Assembly: GCA_965178125.1 (NCBI GenBank) | Contig: OZ237752.1 | Span: 558,001-622,000, forward strand | Direction of reading: 5' to 3' | From: Bilabrum cf. latius | Taxonomy: Eukaryota > Bigyra: Bicosoecida > Bigyra > Bicosoecida | Length of the DNA stretch: 64,000 nucleotides | Shown: piece after piece, positions 1-10,644 of the stretch | Position numbering within the stretch: the first letter of the stretch is position 1 | How the letters are laid out: every line of letters starts with the position of its first letter | Notes under the pieces: model-generated | Told to the model about the DNA's origin: nothing | Databases searched by the model: none | What the model saw: only the letters and a program-made list of their open reading frames with translations | Program-made: the position numbers and the translations under genes

Positions 1-1414
1 GCGCCTGGTCGCCGCCCACCCTCCCCGCCAGCTCCTCCTGCATGAGCTGGAGGGCCAGGGCCTGGCTCTCGTCCTGCTCCCCGCCGGCACCCGCGCCCGC
101 TCCGCCCATCTGCGCCAGCGCCATCTGGTAGGACGCGTGCTGCAGCCGCTGCACCGCCATGCGCTGCTCTTCCTCCATCAGGCGCATGGCCAGCGCCAAG
201 GAGTCCTCCTCACTTGTGTTCCCTGGAGCCTCTTGCTGCGCCCCTTCCTCGTCCTCATCCTCCTGCTGCTCCGGCGCGTCGGCCGCTGCGGCCTGCGATC
301 TCGATGCACTCGTCACACCAGTCGGAGGCACCTCACCGGGGCTAAGTAGCATGGAAGCATCCCTGCTGGTACCGTCTCCCGAAAACATGCCGCCGGCACT
401 CGACATACTGCCGCCGATCCCGCTCACATCCATGCCGCTGTCGTCTCCAACACCGCTCCCGTCTCCCCGCAGTGCAGCCAGCATCGCGCCGGAACCGCCG
501 GGTGCCCTGGACTCGGCCTCACCAGCGGTCTGGTTTTCTGATTCCGAGTCCATAGACATGGACAGGAGCGCCGCCTCGTCGCACCCGTGCTCCGGCGACT
601 TGCTCTCCTCCTCCTGCCCCTCCCAGCGGCGGTGATCCCGGGCACCCCCCCTCCTCCTGCCACTCGCCGCGGCTGACATATCGAGCGCCCGGCGAGGGGC
701 AGGTCCCGATCGTAGCCCCCCAGATCTGCGCGACGAGGACGAGGAGGACCAGCCGCGGCCGCCAGAGGCAGAGGCAGCCGCTGCACCCTAGGACACTCCC
801 GCGCTGCCCTCGTCCTGACGGCGGCGGCGCCTGCGGAACCGCTGCCTGCGCCTTGATGAAGATACTGGTGCCTGTTGCTCTGCTACCTCAGGGCTCTCAC
901 CTGCTGCCTGCGCCGAATCGGGAAGGCCGCGACCCGCCGCCCGCACAGGAGCAGATGCTCCCGCGGCCGGCGTGTCGCCGAACATCAGGCGGGCCCTTGG
1001 CCCCGATGAAGATGGCTCGGCAGAACGTTTCGATTCAATACGAATCGAAGACATATCGCTGCCAGAGCTCATGCGCCGCTGCCCATTGTCGATTGATTCG
1101 CCAGTTGCACCTCGTGCAGGCTCCCGCGGTCGAGTGGCACCCTCATCGAGTTCATCTTCCTCTGCCATCAGTAACGAGGCCATCATAAGACTTGACTAGG
1201 ATACTTTGGGAACGTGCGTGCTAGATTCATCGCTGCTTTCGTTGCGTGCCGTTCCGTCGCCTCGTGCAGCTGCTGGCAATTCCGGCATTCGATCCAGGTC
1301 TTCAATGCGCTTCACGCCGTGTTGAGCGATATCCGGTACCGGATCCTGGTACGCAACTGGATTTGGCCCCAAATCACCGAACAACTGTCTGCAAGCCATG
1401 CTTTCGTTGTTCAT
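1..1414 (-). CDS. Acidic low-complexity protein with paired UIM-like motifs (partial, 3' end outside window)
   Basis: I do not recognise this gene. With TAG read as Gln (codons at complement 1196-1198 and 788-790) one frame runs from ATG 1414 off the left edge, giving at least 471 residues. An in-frame TGA lies upstream near 1500, so 1414 is the first ATG, although the frame is open for about 85 bp before it. Most of the protein is Ser/Gly/Arg/Glu-rich and probably disordered, with an Arg-rich block (RRRQRFRRRRRR). Near the visible C-terminus are two similar helical motifs, DSLALAMRLMEEEQ and ESQALALQLMQEEL, which resemble ubiquitin-interacting motifs. In other proteins such motifs often precede a RING domain, but anything after residue 471 is outside the window. 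It is divergent from the PAE/Notum gene, with 147 bp between ATGs. Confidence 0.55.
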
Positions 1415-1561
1415 GGTCTGCGACTGTAGTTCTGGCGCGCGAACGGATTTGAGCGCCTTGTAGCGTGCACTTTGAAGACCAAGTGCGACATAGTGAAGTC
1501 AAGTGCAACACTGCTGCTTTGGACCCAGTAGGCTTCGATTTATTCGCTCCAGGCTGCAGCC

Positions 1562-2689
1562 ATGCATGTGCTATCTAGCGTAGTTCTGTTTGGTTTGGGT
1601 GTCTCTGCGTAGTCGCCAAATGGTTCGCCTGCACAGTTGCAGCTTTTGGATCTTACGAAATTCCCACACGCCAAGTGTATGGACGGATCGCCGGGAGGTT
1701 TTTACGTTCAGAAGGCATTGAATGCACCTGATTCAAGCAAATGGACCATCAATTTGCAAGGCGGTGGCGAGTGCACGACAGCGAGACGTTGCATTCCCCA
1801 AATCAACTCCACGCTTGGCTCCTCCAAGAACTGGGCCGAAACTGAGTATCTGGGGTGGTATGGCATCTCAGATAAGTCGCAAAACCCTGATTTGTGGGGA
1901 TGGAACCACGTCAGGGTGGCGTACTGCTCACAGGACCTGTGGACGGGCCAAGGTACCGAAGCGTCCAACGCAACCTTCGGCGCGTACTTTGCCGGCCACC
2001 TGATCCTGGAGGCTGCCCTGAGCACTTTGGAGGCAGACTACGGGCTAGACAAGGCAACAGAAGTCGTTCTGACCGGCGACTCGGCGGGTGGCATCGGCGT
2101 GTGGCCGAACCTGGACTGGGTCGCAGGCAAGTACCCTAACGCTCGCGTGGTAGGCGCACCGGTGGCAGGCTTCTACTTCTTCGCTGACCCGTACACGGGC
2201 CCGGGACACACGAGCAGCGGACTGGCTGACTTCAGGGCTCCCGCATGGCCGCAGCACTACCACCTGTGGAACAGCTTCGTGGACGAGGACTGCGCCAGGG
2301 CGCTTCACGACCGGCCGTGGGACTGCGTGCTGGCCAACAACACCAAGCAGTTCGTGTCAACGCCGGCGTTCATCTCAGAGGCACAGACGGACAAGGTGGT
2401 GCTCACGGGTCACGACTGGATCCCCGAGGACCTGAAGCCCGCGCAGTACGTGAAGCCGTACATGGAGCAGTGGAGGGACAACATGACCCAGGGGACGCAG
2501 GAGAGGGTGCAGCGGGGGGACGGCCTCTTCAACCCTGCTTGCTTCATGCATACCTCCTTTTCCCCCTCCAAGCCGCTGCTGCAGGGACTCAACTTTCTCC
2601 AGGTGTTCGGCAACTGGTACTACGGCAGATCGGGGCCTTCTGTGGTGAGGGACTCATGCGGGATCATGTGCAACCCAACCTGTCCGTGA
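1562..2689 (+). CDS. Secreted pectin acetylesterase / Notum-family carboxylesterase
   Basis: A 375-residue PAE/Notum-family serine hydrolase that removes acyl groups, from wall polysaccharides in plants or palmitoleate from Wnt in animals; the substrate here is unknown. The nucleophile elbow GDSAGG is visible in the middle of the protein, after a Cys/Trp-rich core typical of the family, and a C-terminal CFMHT segment may carry the catalytic His. The true start is ATG 1562: it gives a clean signal peptide (MHVLSSVVLFGLGVSA), followed at once by a TAG codon (1610-1612), read as Gln at or next to the cleavage site. Under the standard code the protein would start at a TTG and lose its signal peptide. 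The stop is TGA. Secretion is inferred from the signal peptide. Confidence 0.88.
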
Positions 2690-2830
2690 TGGTGACTTGG
2701 GGGACGTTTGATTTGAGTCTGCAGAGTTACGAGGTCCCCAATCGCTCTGTGAAACCAAGACACTGAATTGCCCGCCCCTGCGCATTGACTCTGCGTCCAA
2801 GGCGCACTGGGCGTCAGCCCTTCCCTTCTA

Positions 2831-5405
2831 TCACGGGTTGGAGGAACCCATGGATCCGCTCGCAAGCAGCCGTACCGCCAGGTCAGACGTGGCCGACTCG
2901 GACCCCTTCATAGTACCGCCCGCACTTGATGATGACCCGCCCTGGGACCCACTCTGACTGGCCTGCTGCGTGCTTGCAGGCACGTCCACTCCTGCCGACA
3001 GCCCTGCGCTGCCCATGCCCAGGCCACTCCCAGCACCACCACCTGCAGCAGAAGTCTGAGCCGTTGGCTACGAGGAGGCAGGAATCGGCCGGCCCAGCAT
3101 GCCCGTGTCGACCGGCTGGGGCGTGGTGTCGCCGAGGGCCCCTCCGTCCTCTGAGTCTCCCGTCAGCCGGGGAGTATCTGCAACCGAGGCAGGCACGTGG
3201 CTGTGCATCGGGCCTGTGCTGCTGGCGGAAGTGGAGCCCGTGGTAACAGACCCGGGGACGCTGCTAGGCGCGCTGCTGTGGTTCCCCGACCCGACAGAAT
3301 CGGCTCCGAATCCGATGCCTGCCGCCGAAGAGGAGGAGGAGGGCGGCAGCTGGGGCACTCGCACGTTGGGGTGCTGCGGCTGCTGCTGCTGCTGCTGCTG
3401 GTGGCTGAAGGCCCCAGCATGACTGGATGCGTGATGCGTTGATTCGCCTGGCTGCAAACGTTGCTGCTGGGCCGAAAAGAAGCCGCCACCGCCTCCATGC
3501 ACCTGTGGGCCCGGCAGCGGCATCAGCGATGACCCTTGCTGCGCTAAGCTGTGCATCCCAAGGGAAGCAGACAGGGAAGGAGACGTCGATGACTAAACCA
3601 GGGAAGCAGAGGGGGCCATACCAGTGGACCCGTAGGACATGGTCAGCACCTGGCTAGCACCAAGTCCAGGCGCGCCTGCATGGGAGGATGGCCCCACCAT
3701 GGGCACTGACACAGCCGCAGACACTCCGGCGTAGCCTGGCAGCAGCTGGCCCTGGCCCTGGCCCTGACCGTGCCACTAGACCAAGTCCTGGTTGTGGCTA
3801 TGCCGCATCCCATTCGAGGGAATATCCAGCATCATGGCACCTCCCTGGTGCAGCCCGCTGTTGCTAGCAATGGCAGGCGCCAGGGACGGGTGACCATGCC
3901 CTTGATCGAGGCCATGCCGGTGCCCATGTCCGTGACCGTGCCTGTGGTGCCCATGCCCATGCCCATGCCCATGCCCCGCGCCCGCGCTGCTGGGCGCAGT
4001 CGAGGAGGCAGTCCCTCCCATGGCAGCGTCTGCCTGCACCCCTTCGGACTGCTCCACCGCCCGAGACAGCATCCGGAGGGTCTCTGCCACGTCGGACCGA
4101 TTACTCGCGGACCTGACCAGCCTCTCCGCCTTCTGCAGCGCAGTAGACTGCATCTCAACGCTCCGCAGCTGTTCCAATAGCTGCTCCCGATCTGCCTGCA
4201 GCTACTGCTGGATCTCACTCAGCCTCATCTGCATGTGCAGCTCCTGCCTCTGCCTGTCCCCCTTGCACCTGTCTCTGGCCTCCGAGCGAAGGTTCTCCAG
4301 CAGCTGCTGAGGGTCCTCTGCGACAGACGGAAGCAGCTGAGTGGAGGCGCCAGAGTGCATGTCACCCCTCCCCCCAGCCCCAGCCCCAGCCCCAGCTCCA
4401 GCCGCGGCCCCGGGCCCCCGTGCCCCGAGGGGCAGCGAGGGCGGGCTTCTCTCTGCACCGGCGGTTGCGACTGTGCTTGCACTTCCGGTTCCAAGTCCGG
4501 CGATGCTAGGGTACTGGCGCAGCCACGATGCAGGGGAGGTCGCGGGGGCGCCACCCGCCGCCTGCTGGGACATGGCGCTGATCTCTTCCAGTCGCTTAGC
4601 CGACTTGGCCTGCGCGTAGGGCACTATGGGCTTGCCCTGCTTTTTGCGGAGGGGCTGCCATAGGCGCTTGCGAGCGTTTGTGAGCCTGTGTAGGTTGGAA
4701 GGATAAGGCATGGAGCGCGCATGCTTGTGCTAGTGGCACGGGCCTGATAGATGGCTGGTGACGGCACATCGAAGTTCTCTCACCAGTTCACCAACTACTT
4801 ATTGGTTATGTTGCACTCCCTCGCTAGCTTATCTTTTTCCTGCACGAGTTAGAAGCTCAGGGGAGTAGGATATCGCTGATCAGTTGGTGATGTGCAAATG
4901 CTGTGCTGCCTGTCACATGCTAGATACCACGAGCAGCGCACTGGTCCTAACGAAACGATGCGAGAACCACAGCAGATCCCATCTAGACTATGTTGTGACA
5001 TTCCCGACCAACTTTTTGCGAAGCGTTTGCAATGTGCCAATGCCACTGGCGGCAGTTGCATGTAAACCATCAAAGCTCCGTCAGCGCACTCACAGCTGGG
5101 GAAGGGTACGGGTGATCGAAGTGTTCTGGAGACAGCAGCCATTTCCTAAGTATCTCTACCGCCCGTGCAGGTAGCTTTTGTCGGGAAGATTCCTAGACCC
5201 GTGTCCGCTTATTTGAGTAAGCCTCGTCGTCCGAGCTATCCACGCTGGATGATCTAGAATTCCTACTAGCCCTTTTTGGCAACCGCTGCGAGGCAATGAA
5301 AATATTAACTAGATTAGAATAAACAAGATTAGACTCGCTTTGCGAAAAGCGATATCGCTTGGTCGATACATTGAGAACACATCGTTGGACTCGACCATCT
5401 GGCAT
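2831..5405 (-). CDS. TALE-class homeodomain transcription factor (3 exons)
   Basis: Exons are complement(5094..5405), complement(4784..4839) and complement(2831..4685), 740 residues in all. The homeodomain spans residues ~72-135 across all three exons and has the three-residue loop extension HFDHPYPS. Exon 2 reads EKDKLARECNITNKQLVNW, where Q (residue 119, complement 4795..4797) is a TAG codon at homeodomain position 44. The invariant Trp48 is split across intron 2 (TG|G), and LTNARKRLW follows with Asn51 and Arg53 in place. The rest is low-complexity: a coiled coil containing CAG-CAG-TAG, an Ala/Gly run, a His-Gly repeat near 3946-3977, Gln runs and Ser-rich stretches. Six TAGs occur and the stop is TGA. 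It is probably a nuclear DNA-binding regulator; the subclass (KNOX, BELL, PBX or other) cannot be judged. Starting at ATG 4711 inside intron 2 would lose the homeodomain. Confidence 0.9.
3946..3977 (+). repeat. CCCATG hexanucleotide repeat (His-Gly repeat on the minus strand)
   Basis: Tandem CCCATG units encode alternating Gly-His in the TALE protein on the minus strand. Alternating His-Gly tracts can bind transition metals; here it may be only repeat expansion. Confidence 0.75.
4373..4402 (+). repeat. CCCCAG hexanucleotide repeat (Ala-Gly run in the TALE protein)
   Basis: Short tandem repeat encoding a Gly-Ala run on the minus strand, in frame with the TALE coding sequence. Confidence 0.7.
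4686..4783 (-). other. Intron 2 of the TALE gene
   Basis: A 98-nt intron with donor GTGAGA and acceptor CTACACAG after a pyrimidine-rich stretch. Splicing joins TG to G and recreates the invariant homeodomain Trp, which is strong support for both boundaries. Confidence 0.88.
4795..4797 (-). other. Diagnostic TAG codon at homeodomain Gln44
   Basis: This TAG sits between AAG (Lys) and TTG (Leu) in NITNKQLVNW. Position 44 of homeodomains is a strongly conserved Gln in TALE and typical classes. It is one of the cleanest positions in the window for assigning the amino acid. Confidence 0.85.
4840..5093 (-). other. Intron 1 of the TALE gene
   Basis: A 254-nt intron with donor GTGAGT and acceptor CGTGCAG. 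Splicing is phase 0 and joins HPYPSPA to EKDKL, restoring the usual spacing of a TALE homeodomain. The intron contains TGA and TAA in the exon frame. Confidence 0.85.
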
Positions 5406-5814
5406 CGGTCAGAGCCGAGTACTCATCGCACCTTTCGCTTGGGCATTGCAAATATGAATACTTGAAAAAAACACAATAATAAAAATCTATACGAAGCAGT
5501 TGATGGTGATAAAGCGGCGTCCTGATGTACTACAGGCACCTGAAGGCAACGTGAGATCAGCGATGTCAAGCGTCCATCATCCGAGCCTGAGGCGGTTGTA
5601 ACCGCTTCGGCAGTTTGGACAACCTGAGGAGGAGCGTTTCACGCACGCCTAGGAAGCACAGGAACACATTCTACTTTGCTTGAGGTGGCTAAGGCCATCG
5701 GCAGGCTGCGGCTTCCAGCCGCTTGGTGTGGCCCTTGGCCCAGAATAAATTACAGCATGGGGATCTTGCCAAGTGACTGGGTAGAGGCTGCCCTCTGGCA
5801 GTGCCACTCAACAA
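5406..5814. promoter_or_regulatory. Divergent intergenic region between the TALE and LRR genes
   Basis: About 410 bp with no convincing ORF, noticeably more AT-rich than the flanking genes (for example the A-rich stretch near 5463-5490). It probably holds the promoters of both divergent genes. No specific element is recognised. Confidence 0.4.
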
Positions 5815-5985
5815 ATGCACTGTGAGCTCGATGTCGTGCCCGTGGTTCAGAAGTTAGGAGGAATGGGGGACAGCATGCCTGGCAGTGCATCGGACAGGAC
5901 CGCGGACCGCGGCACCGGTGGACTGTGGAAACCGGAAGAACCGGAGCCAAGTTGCCGTTCAAGTTGCACTTTTTGCTGCCTGCAC

Positions 5986-7659
5986 ATGGACCCTGAGTAT
6001 GCGTTCAAGTAGGATGATATTGGTACGTATACACTGGAGCTATTGGACGATGAAAGACGAGAAGAACTGCGGGTTCCTTTCGAAATCGCAGATAGAGGCC
6101 TTCGACAGGTCATTCTTCGTCGATGCAGCAAGCTCCGGAGATTAGAAATTGGGGATAACCAGGTATTGGCTTCTGATTTGATACAGCACATTGTTCTCGA
6201 TGATGTTGCCGTCAATGAAGTTCCTGGATGGCTACTGCGTGACACAAGCTCGCTCACGAGTCTAGTAGTATGCAATTGCTGCATCTCGCGACTGCCCGGG
6301 GATATTACGTTCAATTTTGCCTCTCTTGTTTGCTTACAATTGGACAATACAGGGTTGCGTGCCCTGGCAAGTGACCTGTTCGCGTCTGCACGGAAATTGT
6401 AGGAGGTGTCGCTGCAACGCAACCTGATTCGATCTGTCCCGGACGGCCTTGGAAGGAGCCAAGACAGTCTAGTCCACCTAAATATGTCAGACAATCCGAA
6501 TTTAGAACGCCTGCCTGCTGATGTTGGGCGGCTGAAGCGGCTGCGTTCCTTGCGACTGGACCGTTGCCCGAATGTGCGCAGCCTCCCCGTCGGACTTAGC
6601 GGCTGCGTTGCCCTGCAATCGTTAACGGCGGTAGAGGCCGGGCTGTAGCACGTCCCAGTGGATGATCTCGCTCGCTTGACGAACCTGACGGACCTCGCCC
6701 TCGAGGGCTGCCCCCTCATGATGCACAGGGAGGCAGGGGGGGGGCTGGCGCACATCGTGTCCACTGCTGGCGATGACGTTTCCGCTGCTGGCGGCGCGCT
6801 CCCCGGCAGTAGTGCGGCAAGGGCCACAGCGTTGCACAGCCTAGCTGGGACGGAGACTGGGGCTGGCTCTGAAACAGCTACAGATGCTTCCGCATGGCTG
6901 GACCCCGTCAAGAGCGCAGAGCAGGCTCAGGCATTCGCGCAGACCATGGAACACGATCAGATTAGGGCAGATGGAGCAGCTCCAAGCCTGGCACGGGCGG
7001 GCCAGCTGGGCTTTGTGCTGGGGGAGGGGTCGCTCAGGGGATCCGTGGAGCCTGTGCCGTCCACTACGGGGGTAGTTGGGGGCGTGACCGAGGGGGGTGG
7101 GAAGGGAAGTGTGGTGGGGGGTGCGATCGTGAGAGGAGAGTCGCATATGCCCAGCCTACACGAAGGTGCGGTAGGCATTACAGGCGCCTCACAGTCCACT
7201 CTGGCCGGCACCGTCAGGTGGACAGATCCAAGCACAGATGCCGTGATTGGAGAGGGGCTGGCACACGGTCTGCTGCGTGCCAAGGAGCACCCCGGGGGCG
7301 CTGTGGCGGCGCTGTGGAGTGTGGACTCGGTGCGGAGGGCGGGATTCGGGCTGGATGAGGCGCAGCAGCAGGTGCTGGATGAGAAGAGAAAGAGGGCCTC
7401 TTCGGTTGGGAGCAGACCGTGGGGAGACATTGAGGGCGTTATGGTGGGTGGGACCACCCAGGATAGCCATCATCATGTGAATGGTGATTCCAGCGGTCGT
7501 GCCGTTCCGCAGCAAGGCGCAGACAGCCACTGCCAGTATCACGAGTTGCAGGCTGGGAGTGCGCTGACCGTGGGGAGCGACGTACGGTCTGCTGCAGAGG
7601 CGGTGAAGAGGCTCAGCGGCGGAGGGGAGAAGGGCAGCCTGCGTGCTGGAAGTACGTGA
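5986..7659 (+). CDS. Leucine-rich-repeat protein with long disordered C-terminal tail
   Basis: About 557 residues. Six or so LRRs cover residues ~30-240 (for example LPADVGRLKRLRSLRLDRC and LARLTNLTDLALEGCPL), followed by an Ala/Gly/Ser-rich tail with no recognised domain. Three in-frame TAGs occur; the one at 6400-6402 gives KLQEVSLQRN, where Gln is a common residue in the LxxLxLxxN strand. The start is uncertain. ATG 5986 (MDPEYAFKQDD) is chosen, but the frame is open back to ATG 5815, with TAA 5746-5748 upstream. The stop TGA lies inside GTGAGA, so a further 3' exon cannot be excluded, although only 116 bp remain before the convergent RRP7 stop. The role is unknown; LRRs usually mediate protein binding. 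Confidence 0.78.
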
Positions 7660-7775
7660 GAGGGGCTCATGTGTTCTTGGGGTGGTGGGTGGGCCTTCAT
7701 TTGCGAATGCGTGTGGTGTTATATACTGCATCATCGAACACAAGATACAACGTACTAGATGCGCAATCCAATCAT

Positions 7776-8627
7776 TCAGAAAGGCTTGAAGTGCCTAGCG
7801 TTCTTCATGCGCTGCACCTTGGCCTTGTCCGCCTTGAAGCGGGACCGGACCTCGGAGAGCTGCCTCAGCTGCTGCTCCCTTCGCTTGAACTTGTACAGCG
7901 TGGAGTCGTCCCCGCCTGCCCCCGAGGCCGCCTTGCGTCTCTTCTTGCGAGCTCTGTCGCTCTCCACCAGCCTGCCCTCATCCGCCCGCGCCACCGTGCG
8001 GAACCCCCTGTCATCTGCGGCGCCGCTGATGGCGTCCAGACTCGCCTCCACCTCGGCCTCCCTGGCCTCGTACTTCGACACCTCCTCGTCCACTTCCAGC
8101 TGCAGGCCCGCCTCATCGCTCCGAAAATCCCGCCTGTTTATCCAAGCCTGAATCATTCCGGATGATGACGACGAGGAAGAGGACTAGGAAGAGGACAAGC
8201 CCTGCGCCGCAGCCGATGAGCTCGGCTTGCCGCTGGCCATCTTGCTTTGTGGTGACGACCACAATGCTGCCGCATCCTTTGCGGCTGCTAACTTGAAAAC
8301 TATGCACCGCATCCCTACGTACTGGCTGAGCGCCTCGCCACACTCCTGCAGTTCACCGATGGCTGCTAGAGTCTTCACCAATGCCTCCGGCGCAACGCTT
8401 TCAGGCACAAGCAGAGCAAACTGGCGCTTCGATTTCTTGGATAGCAGCCCATGAATCTCTTCTACCTCTCCGGCGCTCTTCACAGACAGGGCAACAAGTT
8501 TCCAAGGTAGCTTAACCTTAAGGGGCCGCGGTGTCCCGGAAGATTTGCTGCTTTCGGCCGGGACTGAGCTCTGTGTTGCCTAAACTCTGGCCTATTGAGA
8601 CATTTCACTTCTAGATCGTTTCGGCAT
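7776..8627 (-). CDS. RRP7: RRP7 family ribosomal RNA processing protein
   Basis: 283 residues. RRP7 is a nucleolar factor of the small-subunit processome (UTP-C in yeast), needed for pre-18S rRNA cleavage. The N-terminal half matches the RRP7 RNA-binding-like region. The C-terminal 130 residues carry the family signature: DRGFRTVAR, then YKFKRREQQLRQLSEVRSR and DKAKVQRMKNARHFKPF at the very end. Three TAGs are read as Gln: two near the N-terminus (SEMSQQARVQATQ) and one within a serine run. Under the standard code only two disconnected fragments would be seen. ATG 8627 was chosen because it is the first ATG of the frame and gives a basic N-terminus (MPKRSRSEM). The stop is TGA. It is convergent with the LRR gene. 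Confidence 0.9.
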
Positions 8628-8848
8628 GGCGAGCGCAATGTGCATGTTCCTCTGGTGCAACTCAGAAAAATTAAGCAGTGTCATTTCAGGCAGAAATACC
8701 AAACTCTCTAAAGGGCAACTGCCTCAACTGCAATGCTACTAGATGTGCTCGTCGGATACTTTCAGCGAGAATGAATTTCAAAAGATCTAAACATCATTGG
8801 TGATGCTAGTCAGATCCAGATAAATCACACTTTCGAACTATTTTTTGA

Positions 8849-10480
8849 ATGTGCTCGCCCTCGGCAGGACGCCTCAAATTTAAGCTACCAGTGTTTGTCC
8901 GCGGCAAAAAGTCATTCGATGAGCAGGATGCCTCTATTGAACCTGCTCAGGTCGATCCCATTATCGATCTTGTGCTTGAAAATAAGTTCGACGAGGCTGT
9001 GTTGCACTTTCAGCAATCGGTGCGCGTTGACCGAGACAAAACAGGCGGTTTCGAAACAAGTGGTAGAATGTAGACTCAAGCCAGACCAGGCAACCATCGC
9101 GCTGCTCGACTGAAACGAGTAGATTCGGATCGGGCATCCGAGCTGCTGGCAATGGTGGACGACGAGGCCCAGCGCGGCGGCGTGGTAGACGGAGTGGCCT
9201 CAAACGCCCCGCAACATTCGAGAACGCATGAGGCCAACTTTGTTGGCTCTGTGAATTCTCTCGAAGCCCATTCCGAGTCGCACACGTCAGCAAAAGAGAC
9301 AGCCGGAGCACTGGGGCTGGCCGCTGATGTTGATGCCGACAGGGCCTCTCAGCGGAGACAAGCCCGATCGAAATCGCGCCTCAAGGCAGCGCATGCATCC
9401 AGTGCACCACATGTGCCCAGGTGTCCTGCAGCACTTCAGACTGCGCAGGGTAGTGCGCCATTGGAGCCCGGGCCTCGCGCAGTTTCGTAGCCCCCCGGCA
9501 AGCCAAAGGCACAGCCACAGACCAGGCACCTGCCCGAGGCGAGGCACATGCCCAATGGCTCTGGGTGGGGTACAGGCCGGCTTGGTCTTAGCCCCGATGC
9601 TGTTGCTGCCAGTTTCTCGCTCGCTACCAGTGCCAAGACGAGCAAGCACACGCACAAGCACAGTCGGCCTGGAGTAGGCAGCAGGTCTGGCCCCACAGCA
9701 GCCAACGGCAACAGCAGTAATGGTAAGAAGCGCCGTAGCACAGGCAAGGCAGTCCAGGGATAGCCCAAAGCGTCCGTTCAGTTTCAGCATCAGCCCCTCG
9801 ATGAGTGGCTCGAGCAGCCTGTAGGATCAAGGGGCCGCGGGAAAGCAGGACGGAAAAGGGGTGCTGAGGGCACCGGGTACAGCAGGGCAGGCATCATGGG
9901 GACATCAGGGGAGCAGTCAAACAAAAGGGGGTATCTACTGCCTAGAAAATAGTCCATGCGTGCTCAATCGCATCGTCATGAACGCAGTAACAGGCACGGG
10001 CTCGCCAGGCCAGAGCTCGGTGCGAGGGGAGACCAGCTGTCCCTGCTGCAGACTGCAGGCGATACCTTCGCACCCCTGGGCTCTGGGGGGCTCGATGGCG
10101 GCCTGGACGACTCTTTGCCTTTAGAAGAAGAGAAGTAGGATGGGGACAATGCAGTCGGTGTGCTGGACCTGTTCGAGGAGGAGCCAGTGGAGCAGGAGGG
10201 GCATGGAGACGAGGGGGCCGCTGGAGAGGGGCCTGCAGGCAGCGGGCGAGCAAGGAATCGGAAGGTTGGCGGGGCGATTGCGAGGCACGGGGAAGCTGGG
10301 GCTAGAGCTGGAGCAGGATCGGGGGCAGGGGCTAGTAGTAGAAGGGCAGGTCCTGCTGTGCTGGCTCGCCGGGAGGTGAACGTCGAGTCTCTGCCTCGGG
10401 TCGGTGGGAAGCGGCCAAGGGGGCGTGGTGGGGAGCGTCAGAGAGGTAGCGGTAAGCGGAGAGCGCTTGAGGGGACATGA
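8849..10480 (+). CDS. Uncharacterised basic, disordered protein
   Basis: 543 residues in one frame with five TAGs (ends at 9073, 9490, 9763, ~9950 and 10138) and a TGA stop. I see no known domain. An N-terminal segment (LKFKLPVFVRGKKSF, then a predicted helix) may be folded. The rest is rich in Arg, Lys, Gly and Ser, with AT-hook-like GRGKAGRKRG and KRPRGRGGER segments and an acidic stretch near LDLFEEEPVEQ. This composition suggests a nuclear or nucleic-acid-associated protein, which is inference only. ATG 8849 directly follows an in-frame TGA, so an unseen 5' exon is possible; CTCGGCAG just after the ATG looks like a 3' splice site. Confidence 0.6.
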
Positions 10481-10644
10481 GTGCGATGGCAGGGAAGCGG
10501 ATGGCGCGCCAGGTGCAAGGTCAGCTTGGTTGCAGGTTTTGGAACACATTTGATTTGTCGGATGATCGCGACTGCTCATCACACTGCCAATGGATCACGA
10601 AGGCAAAGTAGGATCTAGCATCTGAACACAGCTCATCGGCGCCA

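Noticed and set aside
4709-4711. ATG 4711 as the start of the downstream TALE exon
   Set aside because: It lies inside intron 2. Splicing to complement 4685 restores Trp48 of the homeodomain.
10590-10628. Short ATG frame MDHEGKVGSSI upstream of the PDZ gene as a first exon
   Set aside because: It would need a 24-nt intron, far shorter than the seven supported introns, and adds no homology.
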